Shown here in pieces: positions 27,003-35,174 of a stretch of 64,000 nt of DNA. The stretch covers positions 62,001 to 126,000 of the forward strand of contig NZ_JAGIBH010000002.1 of the NCBI RefSeq assembly GCF_017744445.1. Direction: 5' to 3'. Under the pieces are notes generated by a model that was given only the letters and a program-made list of their open reading frames with translations, was not told the origin of the DNA and did no database searches. This DNA is from Caulobacter sp. GTDB lineage: Bacteria; Pseudomonadota; Alphaproteobacteria; Caulobacterales; Caulobacteraceae. Both the position numbers and the translations under genes were made by a program. Every line of letters starts with the position of its first letter. Position 1 is the first letter of the stretch.

Positions 27003-27182
27003 ATGGCCCATAAGTTTCTGATCAAGAAGAACAAGGCGGGCGAGTTCGTCGCCTACTTCACCTACAACGGCGAGAGCATCTTCTGGACCGAGGGCTATTC
27101 GTCCAAGGCCTCGGCCAAGAACGCCATCGAGTCGATCAAGAAGAACGGCCCGGACGCCGAGGTCGACGACCAGACGGACTAA
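27003..27182 (+). CDS. DUF1508 (YegP-like) small protein
   Basis: 59-aa cytosolic protein matching one YegP repeat: FLIKKNKAGEFVAYF, then the conserved serine/lysine segment GYSSKASAKNAIESIKKN. E. coli YegP has two such repeats; here there is one. A ribosome-binding site (AGGGAGAAG) precedes the ATG. Function unknown. A large palindromic element (E1) follows immediately. Confidence 0.9.
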   Translation: MAHKFLIKKNKAGEFVAYFTYNGESIFWTEGYSSKASAKNAIESIKKNGPDAEVDDQTD

Positions 27183-27186
27183 ATCA

Positions 27187-27360
27187 CCCTCTCCCAGAGG
27201 GAGAGGGAGGGACCCGGGCGAAGCTCGGGAGGGTGAGGGGTTTCAACGCCAGCCGGCTTGCCCCCTCGCCGACCCGCTGCGCCCTCCTGGACAAGCGCTG
27301 TAACCCCTCACCCTCCCACCGCTTCGCGGCGGGCCCCGCCCTCTCCCTATGGGAGAGGGT
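27187..27360. repeat. Palindromic element E1 (about 174 bp)
   Basis: Long inverted repeat with arms at about 27187-27243 and 27302-27360, ends CCCTCTCCC / GGGAGAGGG and inner CTCGGGAGGGTGAGGGGTT / AACCCCTCACCCTCCCACC. Related elements are E2 (47241-47419), E3 (58797-58958) and a half copy at 46718-46769. It lies between two plus-strand genes. Confidence 0.88.
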
Positions 27361-27427
27361 TTCTTATTGACCCCCGCCCCCTCCAGGTCTCTGATCATTG
27401 ATAACAATGATAAGGGAGGGGACCGCC

Positions 27428-28228
27428 ATGGCCGCCAACGGCCGGAAATCCATCTTCATCACCGGGGCCGCCAGCGGCATCGGCCTGGCCTGCGCCAAGC
27501 GCTTCGCGCGGGCCGGCTGGTTCATCGGGCTGTCGGACATCGACAAGGTCGGCCTGTCGGCGGCGCGCGAGGCCATCGGCCCCGACAACGCTTCGGTCCA
27601 CCCGCTGGACGTCCGCGACCGCGAGGGCTGGGCCAACGCCCTGGGCGAGTTCGGCAAGGAAACCGGCGGCAAGGCCGACATCATCCTGAACAACGCCGGC
27701 GTCGCCCGGTTCGGGGTGCTGGAGGACCTGTCGGACGCCGACTGCGACATCCAGATCGACGTCAACATCAAGGGCGTGATCAACGGCGCCCGCGCGGGCC
27801 TGCCGCTGCTGAAGAGCGCCGGCGGCCGGCTGATCAACATCGCCTCGTGCGCGGGCCTGTACGGCTCGCCCAAGCTGGCGGTCTATTCGGCCACCAAGTT
27901 CGCGGTGCGCGGTCTCTCCGAAGCCCTCGATGTCGAGTACGCCCACCACGGGGTCAGCGTCGCCTGCGTCATGCCGTGGTTCGTCGAGACGCCGATCCTG
28001 AACGCGGGCGCGTCAGGTACGAACGAGCAGATGGCCGACGCCCTGCGCGCCGGCGGCCTGGAGGTCTATCCGGTCGAGGACGCCGCCCAGGTGGTCTGGG
28101 AGGCCGCGCACGGCAAGGCGCTGCACTACTTCGTGGGCAAGCGGGCGAAACAGATGCGCTTCGCCAGCAGCCACATGCCCAATGCCGTTAGGAAGCGGCT
28201 CCGCTCGCAGCCCCTACTGTCGTCTTGA
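27428..28228 (+). CDS. SDR family oxidoreductase
   Basis: Classical short-chain dehydrogenase of 266 aa. The Rossmann motif is TGAASGIG near the N-terminus. NNAGVARFG, the catalytic Ser (NIASCAG) and the YSATK Tyr/Lys pair are present. Start chosen for the ribosome-binding site GGGAGGGGACC. The substrate is not inferable. Its 3' end overlaps the converging SleB-type gene by 41 bp. Confidence 0.92.
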   Translation: MAANGRKSIFITGAASGIGLACAKRFARAGWFIGLSDIDKVGLSAAREAIGPDNASVHPLDVRDREGWANALGEFGKETGGKADIILNNAGVARFGVLEDLSDADCDIQIDVNIKGVINGARAGLPLLKSAGGRLINIASCAGLYGSPKLAVYSATKFAVRGLSEALDVEYAHHGVSVACVMPWFVETPILNAGASGTNEQMADALRAGGLEVYPVEDAAQVVWEAAHGKALHYFVGKRAKQMRFASSHMPNAVRKRLRSQPLLSS

Positions 28229-29336
28229 GGCCGTCCAGCGGACGGTCGGACGTCGGCACCAGAGCCTTGACCGGGGTGGCCTGGGTCTTGGGCGCCGTAG
28301 CGATCGGGGCCGAGGCCGGCTCGGTCACCTGCGCGCCGACCGGGCCGCCCATGCCGGGGGCCGTCGATGCGGGCTCAAGGCGACCCAGCGCGCTGGCGGC
28401 ATAGACCACCGGCGGGCGGCCGTCAGCCGTCAGGCTGGCGATCTCGGACGGGGCGATGTCGTCGACGGTCGGCAGGTGCGAAGGCGTAAAGCTGGAAGCC
28501 GCGCCGTGGCGGCCGAAGCGATAGAAGATGTGCATGCCGACCTGGGCGACGCGCAGCAGGCGCGGGCCCCAGCCGGGCGAGACATTGATCGTGTGGAAGT
28601 GCGTGGCCGAGCCGACCGCGCTGGAGACCTCGCCCGCCAGGGTGCGCGAGGCGACCTTGCGGGCGCGCGACCAGGCGCCGATGTCGCGGGCGCGGCGCAT
28701 GGAGCCGTCGCAGGCGAAGCTGAACTGGCAGCCCGTGCGGTTATAGGCGCCCTGGAACACCACGCCGCAGATCGACTTCGGGAAGGCCGGGTGACGCACG
28801 CGGTTCATGACCACCTGGGCCACGGCCGCCTGGCCGCTAGGGGTCTCGCCACGGGCTTCGTAATAGACGGCGTCGGCCAGGCATTCCAGCTCGCGCGAGC
28901 TCTCCAAGGCATTGCGCAGTTGGAACGGACCGGCGAGGCCCGGGTTGAATGCAGAGCCGAAGCTGGCGCGCAGCATCAGCGGGCCGGTGCGGCCGGTCTG
29001 GCCCGGACGCAGGTTCGCGCCTTCCAGGCGCGCGGTCAGCATGGCCGACTGGCGGTCGCGCTGATCGTCGAGAGCGGCGAACAGATAAGGATCGTGACGC
29101 TTGGCCACGGCGAGCGCGCCGGGGTCCATACGCGTAGACGCGCTGAGCATGGCCGCGTCCGAGAAATCCCCGGAGGCGCCTTCCGCCAATCGGGCGACGC
29201 GGGCGTGGGTAGAGGCCGATTGAGCCAGGCCACCCAGAAGGTAAACGCCGCCCAGGGCCAGACCCGTGATGGATCCGACCAATACGGCGCCGACCAGCCC
29301 GCGCGCGTCCGCGCGCGTCTGCGACTTGATATACAA
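28188..29336 (-). CDS. SleB-type cell wall hydrolase (Hydrolase_2)
   Basis: Predicted membrane-anchored cell-wall hydrolase. From a TTG start at 29336 it has 382 aa, an N-terminal membrane segment (about 13-37) and a SleB/Hydrolase_2 domain (about 155-270). The domain begins with LADAVYYEARGETPSGQAAV, whose Glu residues are the expected catalytic region, and includes FPKSICGVVFQGA. The Pro/Ala-rich C-terminus is disordered in style. No ATG fits; in-frame sequence upstream of 29336 is AT-richer and non-homologous. The start is therefore uncertain. Confidence 0.82.
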   Translation of the reverse strand: MYIKSQTRADARGLVGAVLVGSITGLALGGVYLLGGLAQSASTHARVARLAEGASGDFSDAAMLSASTRMDPGALAVAKRHDPYLFAALDDQRDRQSAMLTARLEGANLRPGQTGRTGPLMLRASFGSAFNPGLAGPFQLRNALESSRELECLADAVYYEARGETPSGQAAVAQVVMNRVRHPAFPKSICGVVFQGAYNRTGCQFSFACDGSMRRARDIGAWSRARKVASRTLAGEVSSAVGSATHFHTINVSPGWGPRLLRVAQVGMHIFYRFGRHGAASSFTPSHLPTVDDIAPSEIASLTADGRPPVVYAASALGRLEPASTAPGMGGPVGAQVTEPASAPIATAPKTQATPVKALVPTSDRPLDGLKTTVGAASGAAS

Positions 29337-29785
29337 AACTAGCGTCCTGCGCGGCGAGGGCGCTGCGGCCCCCCGACAAATTCGCTCCGAAACCCCCGTA
29401 AAATCACTGGCGGGGAACCCATCGAAGCGGAGGATCGGCCGTATCACGCTGTGGCCAAGATCCTGCTTGATGCGGCTTATGACGTATCCATGAACGACTC
29501 GCAAGCACTTGCCGCACTGCAACATGGCTCGTGCGCCTAGAAGTCGCACAGTCAAATTGTTAACGCCTTGAATCGTAGCGAAAAGCTCGACGACTGCGAT
29601 CGGCGTTTTTTTGTGGATCAAAAACCCTTGTCCCGCCTCTGCTCGGACTTTCGCCACGTAACTTCGGCGGCGCCGCATCGATACTCGACGACGACATAAA
29701 CCTTAACAATCTTGCTTAATTGGGCGCGGGGATTGGGCGAGTTCCGGACGAACCAACCACTCTCTCGCCACACCCCTCCCCCCGC
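29337..29785. other. AT-richer intergenic region upstream of the SleB-type gene
   Basis: About 450 bp without a supportable gene. The GC content falls visibly below that of the neighbours near 29540-29730. It probably holds the promoter of the minus-strand hydrolase gene. Nothing else recognisable was seen before repeat B3. Confidence 0.5.
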
Positions 29786-29920
29786 CTTCCTAGGCCTTGT
29801 GCCTAGGACCCATGCTTCCGCTTGCGATGGAAAGATCGAGAGCGCGACCACGCATGCGGCGCGCTCCCGGAACTTCAGAACCCGGCCCCGCCATGGGTCC
29901 TAGGCACAAGGCCTAGGAAG
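29786..29920. repeat. Palindromic element B3 (135 bp)
   Basis: Perfectly complementary 28-bp arms (29786-29813 and 29893-29920) with the CCTAGGC-CTTGT-GCCTAGG hairpin in each. The arms are identical in sequence to those of B2, while the roughly 79-bp centres are unrelated. It is located just past the stop of the HAAS-domain gene. Confidence 0.92.
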
Positions 29921-29948
29921 GCATGAGGGAGAGAACGCGAGGTGAGGA

Positions 29949-30962
29949 CTACTTCCCCCTCACCAGGCGCCAGCCGTCGACGAACAGCTTGGTCACGTTG
30001 ATGGCCACGGCGACCACGATGGCGATCTGAAAGCCCATGTCGAACACGCGCTGCAGCTCGGCGAACTCGGGCGCCGGCTGCCCGTCCGCGATGAGGGTGA
30101 TGATCGGCTGGGCATGCCAGAGGACCGCGCTCAGCGCCAGGCCGGCCAGGGCGCACAGGATCTCGGTCGCCGCCCGCGCCCGCACCCAGCCCGGCTTCAC
30201 CACCAGGATCAGCGCCGACAGGGCTTGCAGGACCGCCAGGCCCAGGATCGGCCAGCGCAGGGAGAGAACCACAGGACTGAAGGTGATCCAGGCGCCGTCG
30301 GGCGCGTGCACCAGCCGCTCCATCGGGAACGGCAGGCCGCCCGACAGCCACGCGATGAACAGGACCATCACCGCCAGCTCGAACACGCCTTCGAAGCGGC
30401 TCTTGGCGAACCAGCCCTTGCCGCCCGTCCAGCCCGACCAGCTGGAGCCGCCCAGCCAATCCATGCCTTCAGGCACGCGCGGCAGCTCGCTGACCTTCCA
30501 GTTGGCGAGGTCGCCGACCTTGAGCCAGCCGCGCTCGAACGCCGCCGCCACAACGGTGGCCATGCCGACCGTGGTCAAGGCGCTGGAGATGAAGTCCGAC
30601 AGGATGCCGCTGATCCGGTGCCCCTCGTCGTGGCCCGTGATCATCACGATCACCGCCGGGACGACCGTGGCGACCGCGACGATAGCCAGCAGCACCTTCA
30701 CCGCCAGCAGCCAGAACGGATAGATCTCGGGCCCGATCAGGGCGCGGTGCGGGCCGTAACGGCCGGCCACGGCGATCGGGTGACCGATCTCGCGCAGCAG
30801 GGCCTCCATATCCGCCTTGCCGAGCGGGCGGCCCAGGGCCTCTTCCTTCTCCTCGACGCGGTTCAGGATCAGGTCGCGCAGCTCGGCGACGATGTCCTGG
30901 CGCGAGCTCTTCGGCAGCAAGGCCGCGACGGCGGCGAGATAACGATCGATCAGATCGCTCAT
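29949..30962 (-). CDS. HAAS-domain membrane protein
   Basis: 337-aa protein with an N-terminal HAAS-like domain (about 1-65: LIDRYLAAVAALLPKSSRQDIVAELRDLI) and about six hydrophobic segments. HAAS/DUF1700-type proteins are typically encoded next to PadR regulators, as here, where 35 bp separate the two genes. The start at 30962 has an upstream ribosome-binding region (CCAAGGGGAC). Function: probably a membrane protein under PadR control, role unknown. Confidence 0.85.
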   Translation of the reverse strand: MSDLIDRYLAAVAALLPKSSRQDIVAELRDLILNRVEEKEEALGRPLGKADMEALLREIGHPIAVAGRYGPHRALIGPEIYPFWLLAVKVLLAIVAVATVVPAVIVMITGHDEGHRISGILSDFISSALTTVGMATVVAAAFERGWLKVGDLANWKVSELPRVPEGMDWLGGSSWSGWTGGKGWFAKSRFEGVFELAVMVLFIAWLSGGLPFPMERLVHAPDGAWITFSPVVLSLRWPILGLAVLQALSALILVVKPGWVRARAATEILCALAGLALSAVLWHAQPIITLIADGQPAPEFAELQRVFDMGFQIAIVVAVAINVTKLFVDGWRLVRGK

Positions 30963-30997
30963 GGTCTTGTCCCCTTGGAAATTGGAAGGCCGCGCGG

Positions 30998-31327
30998 TCA
31001 CAGCAGCGGCTCGAGGGCGGCGTTGATCGCGCGCCATTCGTCGGCGAGGCGGGCCAGCACCGCCCGGCCCTCCGCCGACAGCTGGTAGAAACGCTTCTTG
31101 CGCCTGTCTTCCTCGCGCCATTCGCTGGCCAGCAGCCCCTGGCTCTCCAGCCGGCGCAGCATGGGATAGAGCGCGCCTTCGTCGATCTCGACACCCACCG
31201 TCGAGAGCGCCTGGCGCAGGCTGTAGCCGTAGCGCTCCTCCCGCAGCTGGGCCAGGACGGCCAGGATCAGCGTCCCCCGCCGCAGCTCCAGGCGGAGCGA
31301 TTCAAAGATGTCCGTATCGGTTGGCAT
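30998..31327 (-). CDS. PadR family transcriptional regulator
   Basis: 109-aa winged-helix regulator. LRRGTLILAVLAQLREERYGYSL and EGALYPMLRRLESQGLLASEW are the PadR core, ending in a short C-terminal helix (subfamily 2 type). The start at 31327 avoids a Cys/His-rich extension encoded by the operator-like region. It is the first gene of the PadR-HAAS operon and probably autoregulates at the adjacent palindrome. Confidence 0.92.
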   Translation of the reverse strand: MPTDTDIFESLRLELRRGTLILAVLAQLREERYGYSLRQALSTVGVEIDEGALYPMLRRLESQGLLASEWREEDRRKKRFYQLSAEGRAVLARLADEWRAINAALEPLL

Positions 31328-31340
31328 TGGGTGTGTGTCG

Positions 31341-31391
31341 CATAGTGTGTGGCACATGGTGTGCGATACACACTGTATGTCACACAGTATG
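31341..31391. promoter_or_regulatory. Nested inverted repeats, candidate PadR operator
   Basis: CATAGTGTGTGGCA (31341-31354) pairs with TGTCACACAGTATG (31378-31391) at 12 of 14 positions. Inside lies GTGT-GCGAT-ACAC (31359-31371). The block is unusually TG/AC-rich against the GC-rich background. It lies 14-64 bp upstream of padR and also upstream of the divergent glyoxalase-like pseudogene. Confidence 0.6.
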
Positions 31392-31481
31392 ATTAGGAGT
31401 CAACCGACGGAACGCCGTTCGCCTTCGCGCTCTTTCTGCCGTGAACAAGACGGAGGTTTTCGGGATGCCCAAGGAACGTCA

Positions 31482-31858
31482 ATGTTAGGCGACCAGGACG
31501 CCCAGGCCACGGTGGCGGTGAAGGACCTGAAGGTCGCGCGGCCGTTCTACGAAGAGGTGCTGGGCCTCAAGCCCCTGCCCTCCGACCAGCCCAGCGTCCA
31601 GGCCTTCCAGGCCGGCCAGTCGCTGGTGCTGGTCTACGAGTCCAGTTCGCCGGCGGCAACAAGGCCACGGTGCTGACCTGGGCGCTGGGCGAGACCTTCG
31701 ACGCGGCGGTCGAGCTGCTGCGCGGCCGGGGCGTCAAGTTCGAACGCTACGACCTGCCGGGCATGGGCCACGATGGCGACGTGCACGTGGCGGGGGACAT
31801 GCGGGTCGTGTGGTTCAAGGACCCGGACGGGAACATTCTGAGCCTGGGGAATTACTAG
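31482..31858 (+). pseudogene. Frameshifted VOC/glyoxalase-family gene
   Basis: The N-terminal part reads QATVAVKDLKVARPFYEEVL through LVLVYES and then runs off-frame to a stop at 31676. The C-terminal part continues in another frame as QFAGGNKATVLTWALGE through WFKDPDGNILSLGNY. A single lost base near 31641-31644 explains the break. Together they would make a glyoxalase-fold protein of about 125 aa. Inactivation is recent because both halves are well preserved; a sequencing error is the alternative. Confidence 0.8.
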
Positions 31859-31877
31859 TTCTCTCTCAAAACCAGCG

Positions 31878-31975
31878 CGTCATCCCGGCCGCAGCGAAGC
31901 GGAGAGCCGGGACCCAGGGGCCACTGCGTTGCGACTGCCCTGGGTCCCGGATCGGCTACGCCGTCCGGGATGACG
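31878..31975. repeat. Palindromic element C3 (98 bp), convergent junction
   Basis: Outer arms CGTCATCCCGG / CCGGGATGACG and inner GGGACCCAGGG / CCCTGGGTCCC, closely similar to C1 including GCAGCGAAGCGGAGAGCCGG. It sits between the glyoxalase-like pseudogene and the converging SDR gene. Confidence 0.9.
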
Positions 31976-31994
31976 AGGTTGGTTTGAGGTAGTT

Positions 31995-32828
31995 TTAGCG
32001 AACCGCCACCTTCAACAAATCCTGCAGCCCCACCCGCCAGAACAGCTCCGCCCGCACCCGGTCCGCCACGCCGTTGACGATCTCGGCCCCGTCCTGCGAG
32101 GGGTCGATGTGCACTCGGAACGGACGCTTCCCGAACGGCGTGTCCACGACCCGCGCGATGGCTTTCGCCACCTCGCCCGCGTCGGCATCGGCCGGCTCCA
32201 GGGCGGCCAGGCCGTTCAGCGCGGCTTCGGCGACGCCGGCATAGGGGCCGTCCATGTAGGCGCCGGCCACCGCCTCATCGGCCGGCTTGCCCGAGTGGGC
32301 GAAGTGGTTGGTGCCCTTGGTGAAGGCCCCCGGCACGATGATCGAGGTCTCGATCCCCCAGCGAGTCAGCTCGCTGGCATACGAGACGGCCAGGCTGTCC
32401 ATCGCCGCCTTGGCCGCGAAGTACGGGGCCAGGAACGGCGGGGTCCCGCCACGGGTCGAGCTGGACGACACCCAGACCAGCAGGCCCTTGCCCTGCTTGC
32501 GCAGGACCGGCAGGGCGGCGCGGTTGACCCGCTGGGTCGAAAGCACATTGACGTCGAAGAGCTGCGTGTACTGCTCGGGCGTGAAAGCCTCGGCGGGCCC
32601 GAAGCTCATGTGGCCGGCATTGTGGACGATGACGTCCAGCTCGACCGTGCGCAGGTCGACGGCGTGTTCCTTGGCGTAGTCGGCGGCGGCGGCGACCTGC
32701 GGCGCGTTGCGGCCCGTGGTCTCGCGCATCGAGGCGTAGACGGTGTGGCCGGCGCCGGCCAGCTCGCGGGCGGTCAGCGCGCCGAAGCCCGAGGAGGCGC
32801 CGGTGACGAGGATGACTTGCTTGCTCAT
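31995..32828 (-). CDS. SDR family oxidoreductase with apparent internal deletion
   Basis: 277-aa short-chain dehydrogenase-like protein. TGASSGFGALTARELA is the nucleotide-binding motif. Catalytic elements WVSSSSTRGG and the unusual PYFAAKAAM are present. The segment between the fourth strand (LRTVELDV) and the NAG motif (IVHNAGH) is fused directly, although SDRs normally have about 20 residues of helix there. An in-frame deletion across a repeated LDV-coding sequence is likely. It may fold poorly or lack activity. It is followed on the same strand by another SDR gene upstream. Confidence 0.85.
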   Translation of the reverse strand: MSKQVILVTGASSGFGALTARELAGAGHTVYASMRETTGRNAPQVAAAADYAKEHAVDLRTVELDVIVHNAGHMSFGPAEAFTPEQYTQLFDVNVLSTQRVNRAALPVLRKQGKGLLVWVSSSSTRGGTPPFLAPYFAAKAAMDSLAVSYASELTRWGIETSIIVPGAFTKGTNHFAHSGKPADEAVAGAYMDGPYAGVAEAALNGLAALEPADADAGEVAKAIARVVDTPFGKRPFRVHIDPSQDGAEIVNGVADRVRAELFWRVGLQDLLKVAVR

Positions 32829-32842
32829 GACGATGCTCCTTC

Positions 32843-33583
32843 TCAGATGATGCCGCCGTTGACGCGCAGGGTCTGGCCGTTGACCCAGGCGCCGTCCGGA
32901 CCGGCCAGGAAGGCGATGGTCGAGGCAATGTCTTCAGGCTGCCCCAAGCGCTCCAGAGGAGCGGCCTTGGACAGGCGCTCGACCACCTCGGCGGGCTTGC
33001 CGTCCAGGAACAACTTGGTCGCCGTGGGTCCGGGCGCGATCGCGTTCACCGTGATGCCGCGCCCGCGCAGCTCCTTGGTCAGGATGGCGCTCATGGTCTC
33101 GACCGCGGCCTTGGTGGCGGCATAGACGCCGTAGTTCACCGGCAGCAGGCCCACGACGCTGGACGAGATGTTGATAATCCGGCCGCCGTCGCGCAGGCGG
33201 CGGGACGCCTCGCGCAGGGTGTTGAAGACGCCCTTCAGGTTCACCGCGATCGTCTGGTCGAACAGGGCGTCGTCGGTGTCGGCCAGGCTGGCCAGCTTCA
33301 TGATCCCGGCATTGTTGACCAGCACGTCGACGCCGCCGAAGGCCGCCTCGGCATGGTCGAACAGGCGGCGCACCGCGGCCGGGTCGCTGACATCGGCCTG
33401 GGCGGTGATGGCCTTGCCGCCGGCCGCCTCGATCTCGCGGACCGTGGCTTCGGCGGGCGCGGCGTTGCCGGCGTAGTTGACGATGACGGTGAAGCCGTCG
33501 CGGGCCAGGCGCTTAGCCGTCTCCGCGCCGATGCCGCCCGAGGCGCCGGTCACCAGCGCCACCTTCTGAGTTTGTTGGGTCAT
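32843..33583 (-). CDS. SDR family oxidoreductase
   Basis: 246-aa classical SDR resembling 3-oxoacyl-ACP reductase-type enzymes: TGASGGIGAETAKRLA, NNAGIMKLASL, NISSSVVG and YAATKAAV motifs, C-terminal VNGQTLRVNGG. The start at 33583 gives the standard N-terminus and follows a ribosome-binding site (GAAGGAGACC). It is upstream of the shortened SDR (14 bp gap, likely operon) and divergent from a LysR gene that probably regulates both. Confidence 0.93.
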   Translation of the reverse strand: MTQQTQKVALVTGASGGIGAETAKRLARDGFTVIVNYAGNAAPAEATVREIEAAGGKAITAQADVSDPAAVRRLFDHAEAAFGGVDVLVNNAGIMKLASLADTDDALFDQTIAVNLKGVFNTLREASRRLRDGGRIINISSSVVGLLPVNYGVYAATKAAVETMSAILTKELRGRGITVNAIAPGPTATKLFLDGKPAEVVERLSKAAPLERLGQPEDIASTIAFLAGPDGAWVNGQTLRVNGGII

Positions 33584-33655
33584 GGTTGGTCTCCTTCGAT
33601 GGAGGGACCATGCGCCTTCGCCCGGATTGAATAATTCAGGCAAACACGACATGAC

Positions 33656-33673
33656 TATTCGCATTGCCGAATA
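33656..33673. promoter_or_regulatory. Candidate LysR-family operator
   Basis: Perfect inverted repeat TATTCG-CATTGC-CGAATA, containing the T-N11-A style dyad of LysR sites. It is centred about 25 bp before the lysR start, in the divergent region shared with the SDR gene. A smaller palindrome GAATAATTC lies about 15 bp away. Binding is inferred from position and symmetry. Confidence 0.6.
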
Positions 33674-33688
33674 ATAGGAGCGCGGGCG

Positions 33689-34570
33689 GTGGATCGGTTC
33701 GAGGCGATGCGTCTGTTCACGCGGATCGTGGAGCGGCGCAGCTTCACCCAGGCCGCCGCCGACCTCGACCTGCCCCGCTCGACCGCCACCGAGGCCGTGC
33801 AGCAGCTGGAGGCGCGGCTGGGCGTGCGGCTGCTCCAGCGCACCACCCGCCAGGTCAGCCCCACCCTGGACGGCGAGGCCTATTACCAGCGCTGCCTGCG
33901 CTTGCTGGACGAGCTGGAGGAAGCCGAGGGCGCGTTCCGCCAGCGCACGCCGACCGGCCTGCTGCGGGTCGACGTGCAGGGCGCCTTGGCGCGGCGCTTC
34001 GTGCTGCCGGGCCTGCCCGATTTCCTGGCCGCCTATCCCGAACTCCGCATCCAGATGACCGAGGGCGACCGCCTGGTCGATCTGGTGCGCGAAGGCGTCG
34101 ACTGCGTGCTGCGGATCGGCGACCTCTCCGACAGCGCCATGGTCGGCCGCCGCGTGGCGCTGCTGCCCGAGGTCACCTGCGCGGCCCCAGCCTATCTGGA
34201 ACGCCGGGGCGTCCCGACGCTGGAGACGCTGCAGGACCACCGCATGGTCGGTTTCCTGCAGGCCGGGACCGGACACCCTTACCCGCTGGAGCTGACGATC
34301 GACGGCAAGGCCCGCGAGATCGCCGTACCCGCCGACGTCATCGTCAACTCGGCCGAGAACACCGTCGCCATGGGCCTGCTGGGCCTGGGCCTGATCCAGG
34401 TCCCCCGCTACCGCGTCGAGGACCAGCTGGCCGACGGGACGCTGGTCGAGGTGCTGACCCAGCATCCACCCACCCCGACGCCGGTGTCCCTGCTCTATCC
34501 ACGCAGCCGACAGCTGTCCCCGCGCGTTCGAGTGTTCATCGACTGGGCGGCGAAACGCTTCGCGGCCTGA
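33689..34570 (+). CDS. LysR family transcriptional regulator
   Basis: 293-aa regulator: N-terminal winged helix (about 1-60; RFEAMRLFTRIVERRSFTQAA, STATEAVQQLEARLGVRLLQ) and a LysR substrate-binding domain (about 88-290). It belongs to the subgroup that commonly controls a divergent SDR/oxidoreductase gene, as here. It starts with GTG or the ATG context at 33689. The effector is unknown. Confidence 0.94.
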   Translation: MDRFEAMRLFTRIVERRSFTQAAADLDLPRSTATEAVQQLEARLGVRLLQRTTRQVSPTLDGEAYYQRCLRLLDELEEAEGAFRQRTPTGLLRVDVQGALARRFVLPGLPDFLAAYPELRIQMTEGDRLVDLVREGVDCVLRIGDLSDSAMVGRRVALLPEVTCAAPAYLERRGVPTLETLQDHRMVGFLQAGTGHPYPLELTIDGKAREIAVPADVIVNSAENTVAMGLLGLGLIQVPRYRVEDQLADGTLVEVLTQHPPTPTPVSLLYPRSRQLSPRVRVFIDWAAKRFAA

Positions 34571-34581
34571 GGGAGACCGCC

Positions 34582-35019
34582 ATGGGTCACGCCGCGCCAC
34601 GCCCTCCCAACCCGTTGGGCCGCTTCGTCGACGCCCAGGCCAATACCTATGACACCGCCCTGGCCGAGCTGCGGCGCGGCCAGAAGACCAGCCACTGGAT
34701 GTGGTTCGTCTTCCCGCAGATCGCCGGCCTGGGCCGCAGCCCGACCGCCCGGCTCTACGCCATAACCGACCTGGCCGAGGCCCGCGCCTACCTGGCCCAC
34801 CCCGTGCTGGGCCCGCGCCTGGTCGAAGCCGTCGAGGCCCTGCTGGCCCTGCCCGGCCGCGACGCCCACGCCGTCTTCGGCACGCCGGACGACTTGAAGC
34901 TGCGGTCGAGCCTGACGCTGTTCCAGGCCGCCGATCCCGGCGAGCCGGTGTTCGGACAGGCGCTGGAGAAGTATTTCGCCGGGCGCGAGGATCTGCTGAC
35001 GCTGGAAAAGCTGAGCTAG
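34582..35019 (+). CDS. DUF1810 family protein
   Basis: 145-aa soluble protein matching DUF1810: RFVDAQANTYDTALAEL, the strongly conserved SHWMWFVFPQIAGLGRS, and FGTPDDLKLRSSLTLF. Length is normal for the family. The start follows a ribosome-binding site (GGGAGACC) 11 bp after lysR. DUF1810 proteins have been linked to ADP-ribose/macrodomain-like contexts, but no function is assigned here. Confidence 0.92.
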   Translation: MGHAAPRPPNPLGRFVDAQANTYDTALAELRRGQKTSHWMWFVFPQIAGLGRSPTARLYAITDLAEARAYLAHPVLGPRLVEAVEALLALPGRDAHAVFGTPDDLKLRSSLTLFQAADPGEPVFGQALEKYFAGREDLLTLEKLS

Positions 35020-35174
35020 GCCGCCCGCCCAAGGCCTGGGCAGTCATCGACTGCGCCCTAGCCGCCCGCGCCGCGCTTCGAACCTTGGCAAAACTTTCAA
35101 CGCCTACGCGCTTGCCCAGATAACAGCGTTCGCTCTAAAGCAGCGCTGTCAATGTCTGGGCGAAACGGGTCGGG

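Noticed and set aside
33584..35047. Long minus-strand extension upstream of the SDR at 32843-33583
   Set aside because: The extra coding length is antisense to lysR and the DUF1810 gene and has Arg/Gly/Ala-rich composition without motifs; the SDR start at 33583 is clear.
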